From assembly GCA_021741795.1 (NCBI GenBank), contig JAIOXC010000002.1, positions 1 through 32,382 on the forward strand: a stretch of DNA of 32,382 nucleotides, given 5' to 3'. Position numbers and translations under genes: made by a program. The first letter of the stretch is position 1. Each line of letters starts with the position of its first letter. This stretch comes from Ilumatobacteraceae bacterium (GTDB taxonomy: Bacteria; Actinomycetota; Acidimicrobiia; Acidimicrobiales; Ilumatobacteraceae). Below are positions 14,887-23,234 of the stretch, one piece after another. The notes below the pieces were generated by a model, which was not told where the DNA came from, did not search any database, and was given only the letters and a program-made list of their open reading frames with translations.

Positions 14887-16676
14887 ACGAACCCGTGACA
14901 CGTTTTGGTTCCGCTCGAACTATCGGGAGGGGAATGCGCGTAGCACCAGCACTCTCTCATGGCCTTGGATTGACCTTTGGGTTTGCTTTCCTAGGCACCG
15001 GTGCACGGCTCGTCATTCCTATCTTGATTCAGCAAAGTATCGACCATGGTTTACAGCCAAACCAGGTGAGGGTTTCATTTATCGCGATGCTTGGTGTTAT
15101 CGGCGCGTGTTGCGTTGTGGTGTCATCGGTTTCATTACGAGTCGCAACGAAGCGACTTGGCACAAGGGCTGAAGAGGGTTTGTTTTCTCTGCGAATCAAA
15201 CTTTTTGACCACATTCATCGTTTGAGCCTTGCCGATCACAATGAGGAAAAGCGGGGAGCACTCGTTTCACGCGTGACAAGCGACATCGAAACTCTGACCA
15301 TGTTTTTCTCGTGGGGAGGACTATCGCTGTTGCTAGATGGTTCACAAATGGTTGCTGTAGCAAGTGTGATGCTGGCGTATGACTGGCGATTGGCTCTTGT
15401 GGCATTTGCTGTTTCAGCGCCCCTGGTTCTCGTGTTGCGATTGGTGCAGGCAAAATTGGTTTCGGCTCACAACATTTCACGAGAACGAAATGCGCAGTTG
15501 CTTGGTGTATTTAGTGAAATGGTTTCCGGAGCCGAAACGCTGCGGGCCTACGGCGCTGTTGATGTTGTCGTCGATTCGGTGGCAAAAGATGTGCGTAGGC
15601 GAGGAGACAGCAATATTCGCGCAGGTGTCATCGGTGCGTTTTTGTTCCCTTCGGGTGAGGTATTCGCTGTGTTTACCGTGATGGCTGTTGTCGGTGCAGG
15701 TCTTTTAATCGGACCAGCAGGTGGATTGACCGCTGGCGCACTTGTGGGGTTCGTCTTTTTGACGTATCGATTTCTTGAACCAATTGCCGAATTTACCGAA
15801 GTGATCGACCAGGTTCAGAGTGCGGTTGCGAGTTTGCGCCGAGTGCTCGGCGTACTCGACACTCCTATTGGTCCGGCTCAACCTGTATCTCCAACCCTGC
15901 TTCCAAAGGGTGCACTGTCGATCGATTTTGTAGATGTGAGCTTTGCGTACGGATCACGACTCGATGATGTGGACGACGACACTCCAGTGCTCAACTCAAT
16001 CAACCTGCACGTGCCTGGTGGACAACACATTGCTTTGGTGGGTCCATCTGGATCGGGAAAAACGACACTCGCACGACTGATCGCCAGATTGGCCGATCCC
16101 ACTCTTGGCAATGTGTTGTTGGGTGGGGTTGGTTTAACGCGAGTAGAAAATGCAGATTTGAGGCGAAGACTGATTGTGGTGCCGCAAGAACCGTTTTTGT
16201 TTGCCGACACCATTGCCTACAACCTTCGGTTTGCTTCACCGGATGCAACAGATGCTGTGCTGCGAGATGCATTCTCGGACCTTGAACTAGATGATTGGCT
16301 GGAAACTCTGCCATATGGAATTGATACTCATGTTGGTCAACGAGGCGGTTCGCTTTCGGCAGGCGAGCGACAGTTGGTAGCGCTCGTGCGGGCAGCAGTA
16401 GTGCGACCCGATGTCTTGATTTTGGACGAGGCAACTTCATCTGTCGATGCCTCTACAGAAGTTCGTATCTCGAGAGCACTCAGAAAACTTGCCTTAGGTC
16501 GAACAACTGTCTCCATTGCGCACCGCCTGTCGACTGCGGCTCGTGCCGAACGCGTCATACTCCTGGAGAACGGTCGAATTGTTGAAGATGGATCACATGA
16601 TCAATTGATCGCCAAGAATGGTCGTTATGCACGTCAATATCAAACTTGGGTGTCGAGTACACAAAGTACGATTTAA
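14883..16676 (+). CDS. ABC exporter half-transporter, subunit with canonical ATPase site
   Basis: This 597-residue partner of the preceding protein has the same layout: about six membrane segments up to residue ~330, then the ATPase. Walker A is GPSGSGKTT, the Q-loop VPQEPFLFADTI, signature LSAGERQ, Walker B DVLILDEATSSVD with the catalytic Glu, and the H-loop VSIAHRLST. All hydrolysis residues are intact, in contrast to the first subunit. The signature has Ala in place of the usual first Gly (LSAGE), a variant also seen in other exporters. ATG 14883 overlaps the previous stop. The lipoprotein gene begins two bases after its stop. Confidence 0.92.
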   Translation: MNEPVTRFGSARTIGRGMRVAPALSHGLGLTFGFAFLGTGARLVIPILIQQSIDHGLQPNQVRVSFIAMLGVIGACCVVVSSVSLRVATKRLGTRAEEGLFSLRIKLFDHIHRLSLADHNEEKRGALVSRVTSDIETLTMFFSWGGLSLLLDGSQMVAVASVMLAYDWRLALVAFAVSAPLVLVLRLVQAKLVSAHNISRERNAQLLGVFSEMVSGAETLRAYGAVDVVVDSVAKDVRRRGDSNIRAGVIGAFLFPSGEVFAVFTVMAVVGAGLLIGPAGGLTAGALVGFVFLTYRFLEPIAEFTEVIDQVQSAVASLRRVLGVLDTPIGPAQPVSPTLLPKGALSIDFVDVSFAYGSRLDDVDDDTPVLNSINLHVPGGQHIALVGPSGSGKTTLARLIARLADPTLGNVLLGGVGLTRVENADLRRRLIVVPQEPFLFADTIAYNLRFASPDATDAVLRDAFSDLELDDWLETLPYGIDTHVGQRGGSLSAGERQLVALVRAAVVRPDVLILDEATSSVDASTEVRISRALRKLALGRTTVSIAHRLSTAARAERVILLENGRIVEDGSHDQLIAKNGRYARQYQTWVSSTQSTI

Positions 16677-16678
16677 CA

Positions 16679-17440
16679 ATGAAGTCAATTCGACAAACTT
16701 TGGTTGCATGGACTGGTGTGGCTTGTTTTGCTGGTGTTGTTTTGACTTCGTGTTCTCAAACAGGTGAAACTTCTGCAGTCTGTAGTCGGGCTCCAGAGCT
16801 TGAAAGTTCGCTGGTGGCTGTTGATATTGCGATCGCCTCAATGTCGGAGGTCTCGGCGCGTCAATTGCAAAGTATGTTTGCCGTACTGCTGTCTTCGCTC
16901 GATGCAATTGGCGATGTTGCCCCTATTGACTTAGTCGATCAGTTTGTTCAAGTCGAGCGCGCATACCATTCAGTTTCTATAGCGTTGCAAAACGTTTACT
17001 GGGAAGGCTCGATTGGCGTCAGTGATGCTGCAGTGCTGGCATCAATTGATGATCTATCCCGCAATGACAATGTTGCTGCCCTCAGTGAAGTTCGGTCGTT
17101 TGTCGCTGATTCTTGTCAAATTGAACTGCAAAGCGGGGTCAATAAAACTCCCGGAGATGCAGTAAATCTGCCAGCTCCTTCTGTGGATGTCGAACCGCAG
17201 CCAGATTTGAATACTGGGTTCGACAACGAAGAGAGTGCACTGCAGTCGTATGCATATTTCGTCGCCGAACGTTTTGATCAGGCACTCACTCCAGAGCAAG
17301 CACTGTGCATCGGCACTCTGTTGACAAACGATGCATTAGAGAAGGGTTCACTCTCTGATGCGCAATTCAATTCACTGGTGCTTGAAGCTTTCGATGAATG
17401 CAAAGTAAATAGTGTTGCGTCAGCAACAACTGTTGGGTAA
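16679..17440 (+). CDS. Probable lipoprotein of unknown function
   Basis: About 253 residues from ATG 16679, two bases after the ABC exporter stop. The N terminus is a lipoprotein signal: basic start (MKSIRQT), hydrophobic core, and lipobox LTSC, so the mature chain would be anchored by that Cys outside the membrane. The rest is largely helical, with a proline-rich break (LPAPSVDVEPQPDL) near residue 165. It ends in a small helical block with a Cys pair (EQALCIGTLL and AFDECKVNS). I recognise no family. Its place behind an exporter suggests envelope-related work, but that is inference. The ORF-track start at 16646 lies inside the ABC gene. Confidence 0.72.
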   Translation: MKSIRQTLVAWTGVACFAGVVLTSCSQTGETSAVCSRAPELESSLVAVDIAIASMSEVSARQLQSMFAVLLSSLDAIGDVAPIDLVDQFVQVERAYHSVSIALQNVYWEGSIGVSDAAVLASIDDLSRNDNVAALSEVRSFVADSCQIELQSGVNKTPGDAVNLPAPSVDVEPQPDLNTGFDNEESALQSYAYFVAERFDQALTPEQALCIGTLLTNDALEKGSLSDAQFNSLVLEAFDECKVNSVASATTVG

Positions 17441-17460
17441 ATCCAACTAGATTGTGCCTC

Positions 17461-18138
17461 ATGGAATTCGTACTTATCCGACACGCCCAGCCCGAATGGG
17501 TCAAAGACGGCCTCAGTATTGTTAATCCGCCCCTTTCAACACTGGGCTTTCGCCAAGCCGATGTGCTTGGCGAGCGACTGAAGGACGATCGTTTTGATCA
17601 TGTGTTTGTCAGTCCACTATTGCGTGCTTGTCAGACAGCCGCGCCTTTTTTGAAACATCATGCGCGACCTCAAGTTATCGAACCATGGCTTGAGGAAATT
17701 CGCGAACCTGCATGGCATGGTCAACCCGCTGAAGTGACCATTAAGGCGTATAACGATGATGCACAAGCCAACGCAGGGGATCGCTGGTCGGGTCTTTCTG
17801 GTGGGGAGGCAGTGAGCGATTTTGTTGCACGAATTAGAGCAGGCTGCGCAGATTTCTTGGCTCGCAATGGTGTTCGACGCCAAGAGACAACGCTGCCCGT
17901 TTGGGATATTGATGATCCAGATACAAGTTTCGTGTTCGTTGCACACGCCGGCACTAACAGCGTGATTATTTGCCATCTTCTTGGTCTCGAGCCAACACCG
18001 TGGGAGTGGGAGCGTTTTGTCATCGGTCATGCATCCATGACCACGATTAAGGCGATCAAACTTGGTGATGGTTACACATTTAGTCTTGAAAATCTCAGCG
18101 ATCTAGAACACCTGGCGATGGCTGATCGATCTAGATAA
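17461..18138 (+). CDS. Histidine phosphatase superfamily protein (phosphoglycerate mutase-like)
   Basis: About 225 residues from ATG 17461. The N terminus MEFVLIRHAQPEW holds the catalytic RHG-type motif, here RHA, with the phospho-accepting His at residue 8. NPPLSTLGFRQADVLGERL, VFVSPLLRACQTA (second Arg) and VFVAHAGTNSVI (second His) complete the active site. Members remove phosphate from small metabolites or proteins, or act as cofactor-dependent mutases; no feature fixes the substrate. It lies 20 bp after the lipoprotein gene on the same strand. The upstream TTG in the ORF track adds only three residues and is less likely. Confidence 0.85.
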   Translation: MEFVLIRHAQPEWVKDGLSIVNPPLSTLGFRQADVLGERLKDDRFDHVFVSPLLRACQTAAPFLKHHARPQVIEPWLEEIREPAWHGQPAEVTIKAYNDDAQANAGDRWSGLSGGEAVSDFVARIRAGCADFLARNGVRRQETTLPVWDIDDPDTSFVFVAHAGTNSVIICHLLGLEPTPWEWERFVIGHASMTTIKAIKLGDGYTFSLENLSDLEHLAMADRSR

Positions 18139-18140
18139 TT

Positions 18141-18182
18141 GGGTGAGACGATGATGGTTCTCACATCGTCACCGCCTCACCC
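18141..18182. terminator. Long imperfect hairpin between convergent genes
   Basis: GGGTGAG (18141-18147) pairs with CTCACCC (18176-18182), and the inner arm GACGATG pairs with CATCGTC (18164-18170), leaving a five-base bulge. It lies three bases after the phosphatase stop and 24 bases from the stop of the convergent peptidase gene, the right place for a shared terminator. Neither side has a good T-run, so intrinsic activity is uncertain. Confidence 0.5.
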
Positions 18183-18206
18183 TTCAAAGGCTGCGTGCAT
18201 TACAAA

Positions 18207-19757
18207 TTATGGTTGTGGGAGCACGTCCAAAACGTTGCAAGCATCTGCTGCCTTGAGAATTGCGTATGGGTTGACTGCAGCACCACCAAAAGGGTGCACC
18301 TCAAAGTGCAAATGTGGTGTTTGAGTATTGCCAGTTGATCCCACATAGCCGATGACCTGACCGGCCTTGACTGGAACACCTGCAGCCATGCCAGGAGCAA
18401 AGCTGTCGAGGTGAGCATAGTAAAAGTATGTGCCGTTTGGAATCTTGAGGTAGATCGCATTTCCACCATTACGTCCACCTGTTGAGACTTTGCTGATGAC
18501 GCCATCATTTGTTGCGTAAAGAGCCAATCCGCGTGCACCCATAACGTCAGTGCCTTCATGTGTGCGACCTTCTGAACGAGCCTGACCCCAAGTGTCGGTA
18601 AAACCACAACGGCCTTGCATTGGGAATACTTGCAAGGTTGGCAAACCGAGTGACTCAAGGGTTGGGATGAGTGCAAGTGCAACCGCTGTGTTGACATCGA
18701 GAACTTTTGTCTGGTTAAGGGCTCGTGCTGCTTGAAAGTTTGAAATTGCAACTGTCGTTGCAACACCGAACACGCCGTCAGCGCCACCCTTAACTTCTGT
18801 GCCATTGGCGATTAATGCATTTTGCAATGCACGAACCAATTCGCCAGATTGACCGCGGGCTGGCAATGTCTCGAATGTCATTGTCGTTGCTGCGACAACA
18901 ACTGGCGCAGCAGGTGCTGCGACTGGAGCCGCAAACATGACTGCATTGGTTGCATCGTCGATTGAGCCAGTGATGTTCAATCCACGACGCTTCTGGTACT
19001 CAGCAATTGCTGCAGATGTACCCTTACCAAAGTGACCATCGGCTCCACCAACAAGTCCGATTGAGTCGTTGATCAAAACAGTTTGAATCGCTTTTACCGT
19101 TTCACTGCGATCGCCAAGCTTCGGAAAATTTGATGGAACAACAGCCGCAGGTGCTGCGACTGCCTTTACTGCAGCAACTACTACAGGCTTCGGAGCGCTC
19201 AACATGCCAAGTGCAATTGCTGTTGCCTCGTCGACAACCTTTGTCACTGACAAGCCCTTCGCTGCCTGAAACTTGCCAAGAGCGATTGTCGTTGCAAGAC
19301 CAAACTTGCCATCAGCGCCACCTTTGACAGCGAAACCACTATTGATCAGCGCTTGCTGTACCGACCACACTGCATCTCCAGATGCACCAACTGCTGGCAA
19401 CGATGAAGAGCTCAGGGCCACAACGTCAACAAGACCCAAGAACTTCGCTGTTTTTTCGTCGAGCGTGCCACTTGCCTTAAACCCAGCAACTTTTTGCAAT
19501 GACTTCAAAGCAGAACGAGTTGCCTCAGAGTACAAACCGGTCACGCCACCTTTGATTGTGAAGCCGCGAGCCATGATTGCCTCTTGAAGGCGAACAACTT
19601 CAGGACCATTGTCACCGAACTTTGGCAGTGCTGCAGGTGCTGCTGAGATCACTGGCGATGCCGAGGCAGAAGTGGTGCTCAGTGCGACACTGGCGATACC
19701 GAAAGTGCTCGACAGAACGCCGATTGCGATGACCTTGCGGAGAAGATTGCTGTTCAT
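18207..19757 (-). CDS. Secreted cell-wall protein: four peptidoglycan-binding repeats plus M23 peptidase domain
   Basis: This 516-residue protein starts at ATG 19757 with GGGAG seven bases upstream. Residues 1-34 form a Sec signal peptide ending in ASASA-type residues. Four peptidoglycan_binding_1 repeats follow at about 45-108, 120-185, 212-275 and 297-362, each with the KGGADGxFGxAT-like turn, joined by Ala/Pro/Val-rich linkers. The C-terminal domain (~380-510) is an M23 metallopeptidase with HEGTD (His400, Asp404) and HLHFEVHP (His482/His484) as zinc and catalytic residues. It probably binds and cuts peptidoglycan cross-links outside the cell during growth or division. The domain order (repeats first, peptidase last) is common in actinobacteria. 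It may instead be an activator if inactive, but all ligands are present. Confidence 0.92.
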   Translation of the reverse strand: MNSNLLRKVIAIGVLSSTFGIASVALSTTSASASPVISAAPAALPKFGDNGPEVVRLQEAIMARGFTIKGGVTGLYSEATRSALKSLQKVAGFKASGTLDEKTAKFLGLVDVVALSSSSLPAVGASGDAVWSVQQALINSGFAVKGGADGKFGLATTIALGKFQAAKGLSVTKVVDEATAIALGMLSAPKPVVVAAVKAVAAPAAVVPSNFPKLGDRSETVKAIQTVLINDSIGLVGGADGHFGKGTSAAIAEYQKRRGLNITGSIDDATNAVMFAAPVAAPAAPVVVAATTMTFETLPARGQSGELVRALQNALIANGTEVKGGADGVFGVATTVAISNFQAARALNQTKVLDVNTAVALALIPTLESLGLPTLQVFPMQGRCGFTDTWGQARSEGRTHEGTDVMGARGLALYATNDGVISKVSTGGRNGGNAIYLKIPNGTYFYYAHLDSFAPGMAAGVPVKAGQVIGYVGSTGNTQTPHLHFEVHPFGGAAVNPYAILKAADACNVLDVLPQP

Positions 19758-19823
19758 GATGTGCTCCCTTGACTTGCTTGCGGTGTGAGTTCCGCATTAG
19801 GGATCGGTCAGAACAGACCAAAC

Positions 19824-19851
19824 TTGAGTAAAAAACCACAGAAAATAATGG
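19824..19851 (+). promoter_or_regulatory. Possible promoter for ctaA
   Basis: TTGAGT (19824-19829) and TAATGG (19846-19851) are separated by 16 bases, and the ATG of ctaA is only ten bases further. This would give a nearly leaderless transcript, which is common in actinobacteria. The 104-bp gap between divergent 18207-19757 and ctaA must hold both promoters. Sequence match is moderate only. Confidence 0.35.
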
Positions 19852-19861
19852 TCTAGACACT

Positions 19862-20842
19862 ATGAGTGGTAATTTTCGGGGATATGTGAGCCTCAAACCA
19901 CCAATAGTGGGTTCGGAGGGTCGGTTGGTCTCTGGATACAGTGCAGATGTGCCTCCAAGACAACTCTCCCAACAGTCTTTTTTGGCAATTTCACGGATTT
20001 CGCTCGTTTTCCTCTATGCGATCATCATCACCGGCTCGCTGGTGCGTCTCACTGGTTCTGGCCTTGGATGCGCGGATTGGCCACAGTGCAGCACCACTAA
20101 ATTTGTGGATGTCTCTACAGGGCATGCGGCCATCGAGCAAATCAACAGATTGTTCACTGGCATCGTTAGCGCTGCAGTTATTGCAGCCGTTCTGGGCTCA
20201 ATCTTTGTTTCTCCACGCAGGAAGTCGCTGATTTGGCTCTCGAGCGCTCTGGTGGCTGGAGTTTTGGCGCAGGTGATACTTGGGGCAATAGTTGTTTTTA
20301 CTGGTCTGAATCCGTGGTCGAATATGGCCCATTTTCTCGTTTCTTTAGCACTGGTGAGCACTGCCGTGTTTTTGGTTGAACAAGCTGGTGCGACAAACGT
20401 TGATGGCGTTCTGGCGGTAGGCGAAAAAATAGAACCAACTCGTCAAATAACGAGGCGGTTCGCAGACCTCATTCTCGGTCTGTGTGGTTTAGCCATTGTT
20501 TTGGGCACGTTCGTCACTGGTGCTGGCCCACACGCAGGAGACGAGAATGCAATTCGATTGAACTTTGATTTGCGATCAATCACTCGTATTCATAGCGCAA
20601 CGGTCTTGATCTGTATTACTGCGACGTTGATATTTCTTTTTCAGATTGGAAGAAACGCCTCTGAATGGTCGAGGCTCCGGGCGAAATTGGAGATATTCCT
20701 GTTTGTGGCCGTGGCACAGGGGGGTGTGGGTTATCTCCAATACTTTGCTGGTGTGCCTGCGCAATTGGTCGCAGTCCATGTGGCATTCGCTGTAGCTGTG
20801 TGGATCAGTGTGCTTCGGCTGTGGATCGCAGCACGGAAGTAA
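19862..20842 (+). CDS. ctaA: Haem A synthase (CtaA/COX15 family)
   Basis: This 326-residue membrane protein has about eight hydrophobic segments after a 40-residue cytoplasmic N terminus. It oxidises the C8 methyl of haem O to form haem A for aa3-type cytochrome oxidase. Visible motifs are TGSLVRLTGSGLGCADWPQC (with the CtaA cysteine), IEQINRLFTG, NMAHFLVSLAL, GPHAGD, RIHSATVL and VHVAFAV. Three of the four haem-ligand histidines are visible; at the first position the sequence has Asn (EQINR where many homologues have ExxHR). I recall Asn there in other actinobacterial CtaA, so this may not be a defect. Alternative downstream GTG starts would shorten the N terminus. Confidence 0.9.
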   Translation: MSGNFRGYVSLKPPIVGSEGRLVSGYSADVPPRQLSQQSFLAISRISLVFLYAIIITGSLVRLTGSGLGCADWPQCSTTKFVDVSTGHAAIEQINRLFTGIVSAAVIAAVLGSIFVSPRRKSLIWLSSALVAGVLAQVILGAIVVFTGLNPWSNMAHFLVSLALVSTAVFLVEQAGATNVDGVLAVGEKIEPTRQITRRFADLILGLCGLAIVLGTFVTGAGPHAGDENAIRLNFDLRSITRIHSATVLICITATLIFLFQIGRNASEWSRLRAKLEIFLFVAVAQGGVGYLQYFAGVPAQLVAVHVAFAVAVWISVLRLWIAARK

Positions 20843-20903
20843 ATGCCCAAATGTGGCTCAATTGTGCTTGACTTGAGGAACTTGATCTAGGGGAGAAACC
20901 GTT

Positions 20904-22226
20904 GTGGTAGTGACTGGTGTTGGAAAGCGGACATATCGCATTGTTCGTGCCTTTGCCGTTGTTGCCGGGGCTCTAGTGCTTTTTGGCTCTGGTGCCAATG
21001 TGGCTTCTGCGGAAGACGGCTTGTCGATTATTGCGTCGGTACAAAACCAGACAGTTGAAGCTGGCGTCTCCCAGAAACAGCCGGTTGCAGGTGTCACGAT
21101 CACGGTAACAACACCCGCTGGAGCCATGATCGGTACGGGAGTGACCGATGTTGCAGGATTGATTTCGTTTCCAATTCCCGCGCGAGACAATTACGTCGTG
21201 ACGTTGGATATAGCGACTCTGCCCAACGGTTTCACGATGATTGATGATGCCAAATCAATCTCAATCGTTAATAAGGACGATTTCACAACCACGGTCAAAC
21301 GCGCAACCTTTTTTACTGGTTCTTCCAATACCTCAACGCAGACGTTGCTCAATCGAATAATTCAACGTGGTGCTGATGGGCTGCGACTTGGCTTGGTCAT
21401 TGCAATGTGCGCAGTTGGTCTTTCGCTTATTTTCGGCACAACTGGACTGACCAATTTTGCGCACGGAGAAATGGTCACTTTTGGTGGATTGATGGCGTTT
21501 TTGTTCAACGTAACGATGGGTATTCCTTTGCTGATCTCGGCTCCGATAGTCGTTGCTCTTGGTGGCTTATTTGGGCTCGCGTTGAACGTATTTATTTTTG
21601 GAAAGCTTCGCAAGCGAGGCGTTGGACTCATTTCGCAGTTAGTCGTCTCCGTTGGCCTGTCGATCGTGTTGCGCAATATGTACTTGTATCAATTTGGAGG
21701 TCGTACGAAACCGCTTAACGACTACAGCGCGCAAACTGTCATGCGACTTGGTCCAACATCAATTACGCCACGAGACTTAACCACCGCAATTCTTTCTTTG
21801 TTGGTGCTAGTGGCAGTTGCACTGTTTATTCAAAAATCGCGGACAGGAAAAGCGATTCGTGCAGTGTCGGATAATCCAGCGTTGGCATCATCAACAGGAA
21901 TTGATACGCAGCGCATCATTCGTATCGTTTGGTTTGCGGGTGGAGCACTGGCGGCACTTGGCGGAATTTTTCGTGGGCTTGACGAGCAGGTGGGTTTCGA
22001 AATGGGTTCGAGACTGGTGTTTTTGATGTTTGCCGCAATCACGTTGGGCGGTCTTGGTTCCGCATTCGGTGCCCTGGTGGGCGGTGTTTTGGTTGGCATT
22101 TTCGTCGAGATGGCATCACTTGTCGTTCCAGCGGAATTGAAAAATGCACCCGCGCTCCTGATCCTGATCATCGTGCTGGTATTCAGGCCGCAGGGAATTT
22201 TGGGCCGTAAGCAGAGGGTTGGTTAA
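20904..22226 (+). CDS. livH: Branched-chain amino acid/urea-type ABC permease LivH with an extra secreted N-terminal domain
   Basis: This 440-residue protein starts at GTG 20904 with AGGGGAG about eight bases upstream. From residue ~145 it is an ordinary LivH: GLRLGLVIAMCAVGLSLIFGTTGLTNFAHGEMVTFGG, AVSDNPALASSTGID, and LGGLGSAFGALVGGVLVGI, ending in VFRPQGILGRK. The first ~145 residues are unusual: a signal-like segment ending AEDG, then a beta-rich region (PVAGVTITVTTPAGAMIGTGVTDVAGLISFPIP...YVVTLDIATLP) that resembles a carboxypeptidase-regulatory or CnaB-like domain. It should lie outside the membrane, where the binding protein docks. The gene heads livHMGF. Confidence 0.88.
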   Translation: MVVTGVGKRTYRIVRAFAVVAGALVLFGSGANVASAEDGLSIIASVQNQTVEAGVSQKQPVAGVTITVTTPAGAMIGTGVTDVAGLISFPIPARDNYVVTLDIATLPNGFTMIDDAKSISIVNKDDFTTTVKRATFFTGSSNTSTQTLLNRIIQRGADGLRLGLVIAMCAVGLSLIFGTTGLTNFAHGEMVTFGGLMAFLFNVTMGIPLLISAPIVVALGGLFGLALNVFIFGKLRKRGVGLISQLVVSVGLSIVLRNMYLYQFGGRTKPLNDYSAQTVMRLGPTSITPRDLTTAILSLLVLVAVALFIQKSRTGKAIRAVSDNPALASSTGIDTQRIIRIVWFAGGALAALGGIFRGLDEQVGFEMGSRLVFLMFAAITLGGLGSAFGALVGGVLVGIFVEMASLVVPAELKNAPALLILIIVLVFRPQGILGRKQRVG

Positions 22227-22229
22227 CAC

Positions 22230-23234
22230 ATGGACTGGATAAACATTTTTCAAAACACGTGCAAGGCATTGACGGGTGTTGATGCCGCATACTTCGCGCT
22301 TGCAGCAATTGGACTTAATGTGCAGTTCGGTTACACCGGTTTGCTCAACTTTGGACAAGCAGCATTTATGGCCTGTGGCGCATACGGAATCGGAATGACA
22401 TCCAAATATTTCGGTATCGGAATGTGGTGGGGCATCCCAATTGGAATGGCGTTTGTCATCGTTCTTGCACTTCTTGTAGGCATTCCGACTCTGAGATTGC
22501 GCGCCGATTACCTTGCGATTGTCACCATCGCCTTGGCGGAAATGGTGCGCTTGATCGTGCGCTCAGTGCGCTTCAAACAATATTTCGGTGGAAGCGACGG
22601 CATCAACGGCTTTAGTTTGCAATTCCGGGAAATGAGCCCGTTTGATCCTGGCGCCCAGTACGGAATTAGACCATTTCAATACAGCGGTTACACGGTGTGG
22701 ACCCTCTTGGTCGGTTGGGCACTTGTCGCAATCTTTGCGACGCTCGTATTCATGTTGATGCGAAGCCCATGGGGACGCGTTATCAAAGCGATTCGCGAAG
22801 ACGAGGACGCCGTGCGAAGTCTTGGCAAAAGTGTGTACAGCTACAAAATGCAATCGCTCATGATTGGTGGACTCATCGGCATGTTTAGCGGTGTCGTTTT
22901 TGCACTCGATCGTGGTTCTGTGCAGCCAGACAACTACAGCCGTGACGTGACCTTCTACATCTTGACTGCACTAGTGCTCGGCGGAGTTGCAAAAGTTTCT
23001 GGGTCGATCGTCGGATCAATGCTTTTCTGGGGAATTTTCGTGTTCTGTGACAACTTCTTGCGTGAGTTGACGAAGGATGAGCCGCTCAAAATCTTTGGTG
23101 TGACAGTGATGCAAAAGATCCAGGTTGGGGCAATCAACTACATGTTGATCGGTGTTGGATTGATGCTGCTGATGACATTTCGCCCGCAGGGTATTTTTGG
23201 AAACCGCAAAGAGATGGCCCTAGATGCCCGCTGA
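22230..23234 (+). CDS. livM: Branched-chain amino acid-type ABC permease LivM
   Basis: This 334-residue permease is the partner of LivH, forming the membrane channel of a Liv-type importer. Family blocks are ALAAIGLNVQFGYTGLLNFGQAAFMACGAYG, GIPTLRLRADYLAIVTIALAEMVRL, MRSPWGRVIKAIREDEDAVRSLGKSVYSYK (the EAA-like loop that contacts the ATPases), and FRPQGIFGNRKE at the end. About eight to ten membrane segments are visible. It starts three bases after livH and overlaps livG, so the operon is tight. The FGYTGLLNFGQ motif is standard; the solute cannot be told from sequence. Confidence 0.92.
   Translation: MDWINIFQNTCKALTGVDAAYFALAAIGLNVQFGYTGLLNFGQAAFMACGAYGIGMTSKYFGIGMWWGIPIGMAFVIVLALLVGIPTLRLRADYLAIVTIALAEMVRLIVRSVRFKQYFGGSDGINGFSLQFREMSPFDPGAQYGIRPFQYSGYTVWTLLVGWALVAIFATLVFMLMRSPWGRVIKAIREDEDAVRSLGKSVYSYKMQSLMIGGLIGMFSGVVFALDRGSVQPDNYSRDVTFYILTALVLGGVAKVSGSIVGSMLFWGIFVFCDNFLRELTKDEPLKIFGVTVMQKIQVGAINYMLIGVGLMLLMTFRPQGIFGNRKEMALDAR

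Noticed and set aside
18200-18805. Minus-strand 201-residue ORF in a second frame of the peptidase gene
   Set aside because: Shadow frame: Gln/Ser/Leu-rich and without motif, while the other frame encodes an intact M23 domain.
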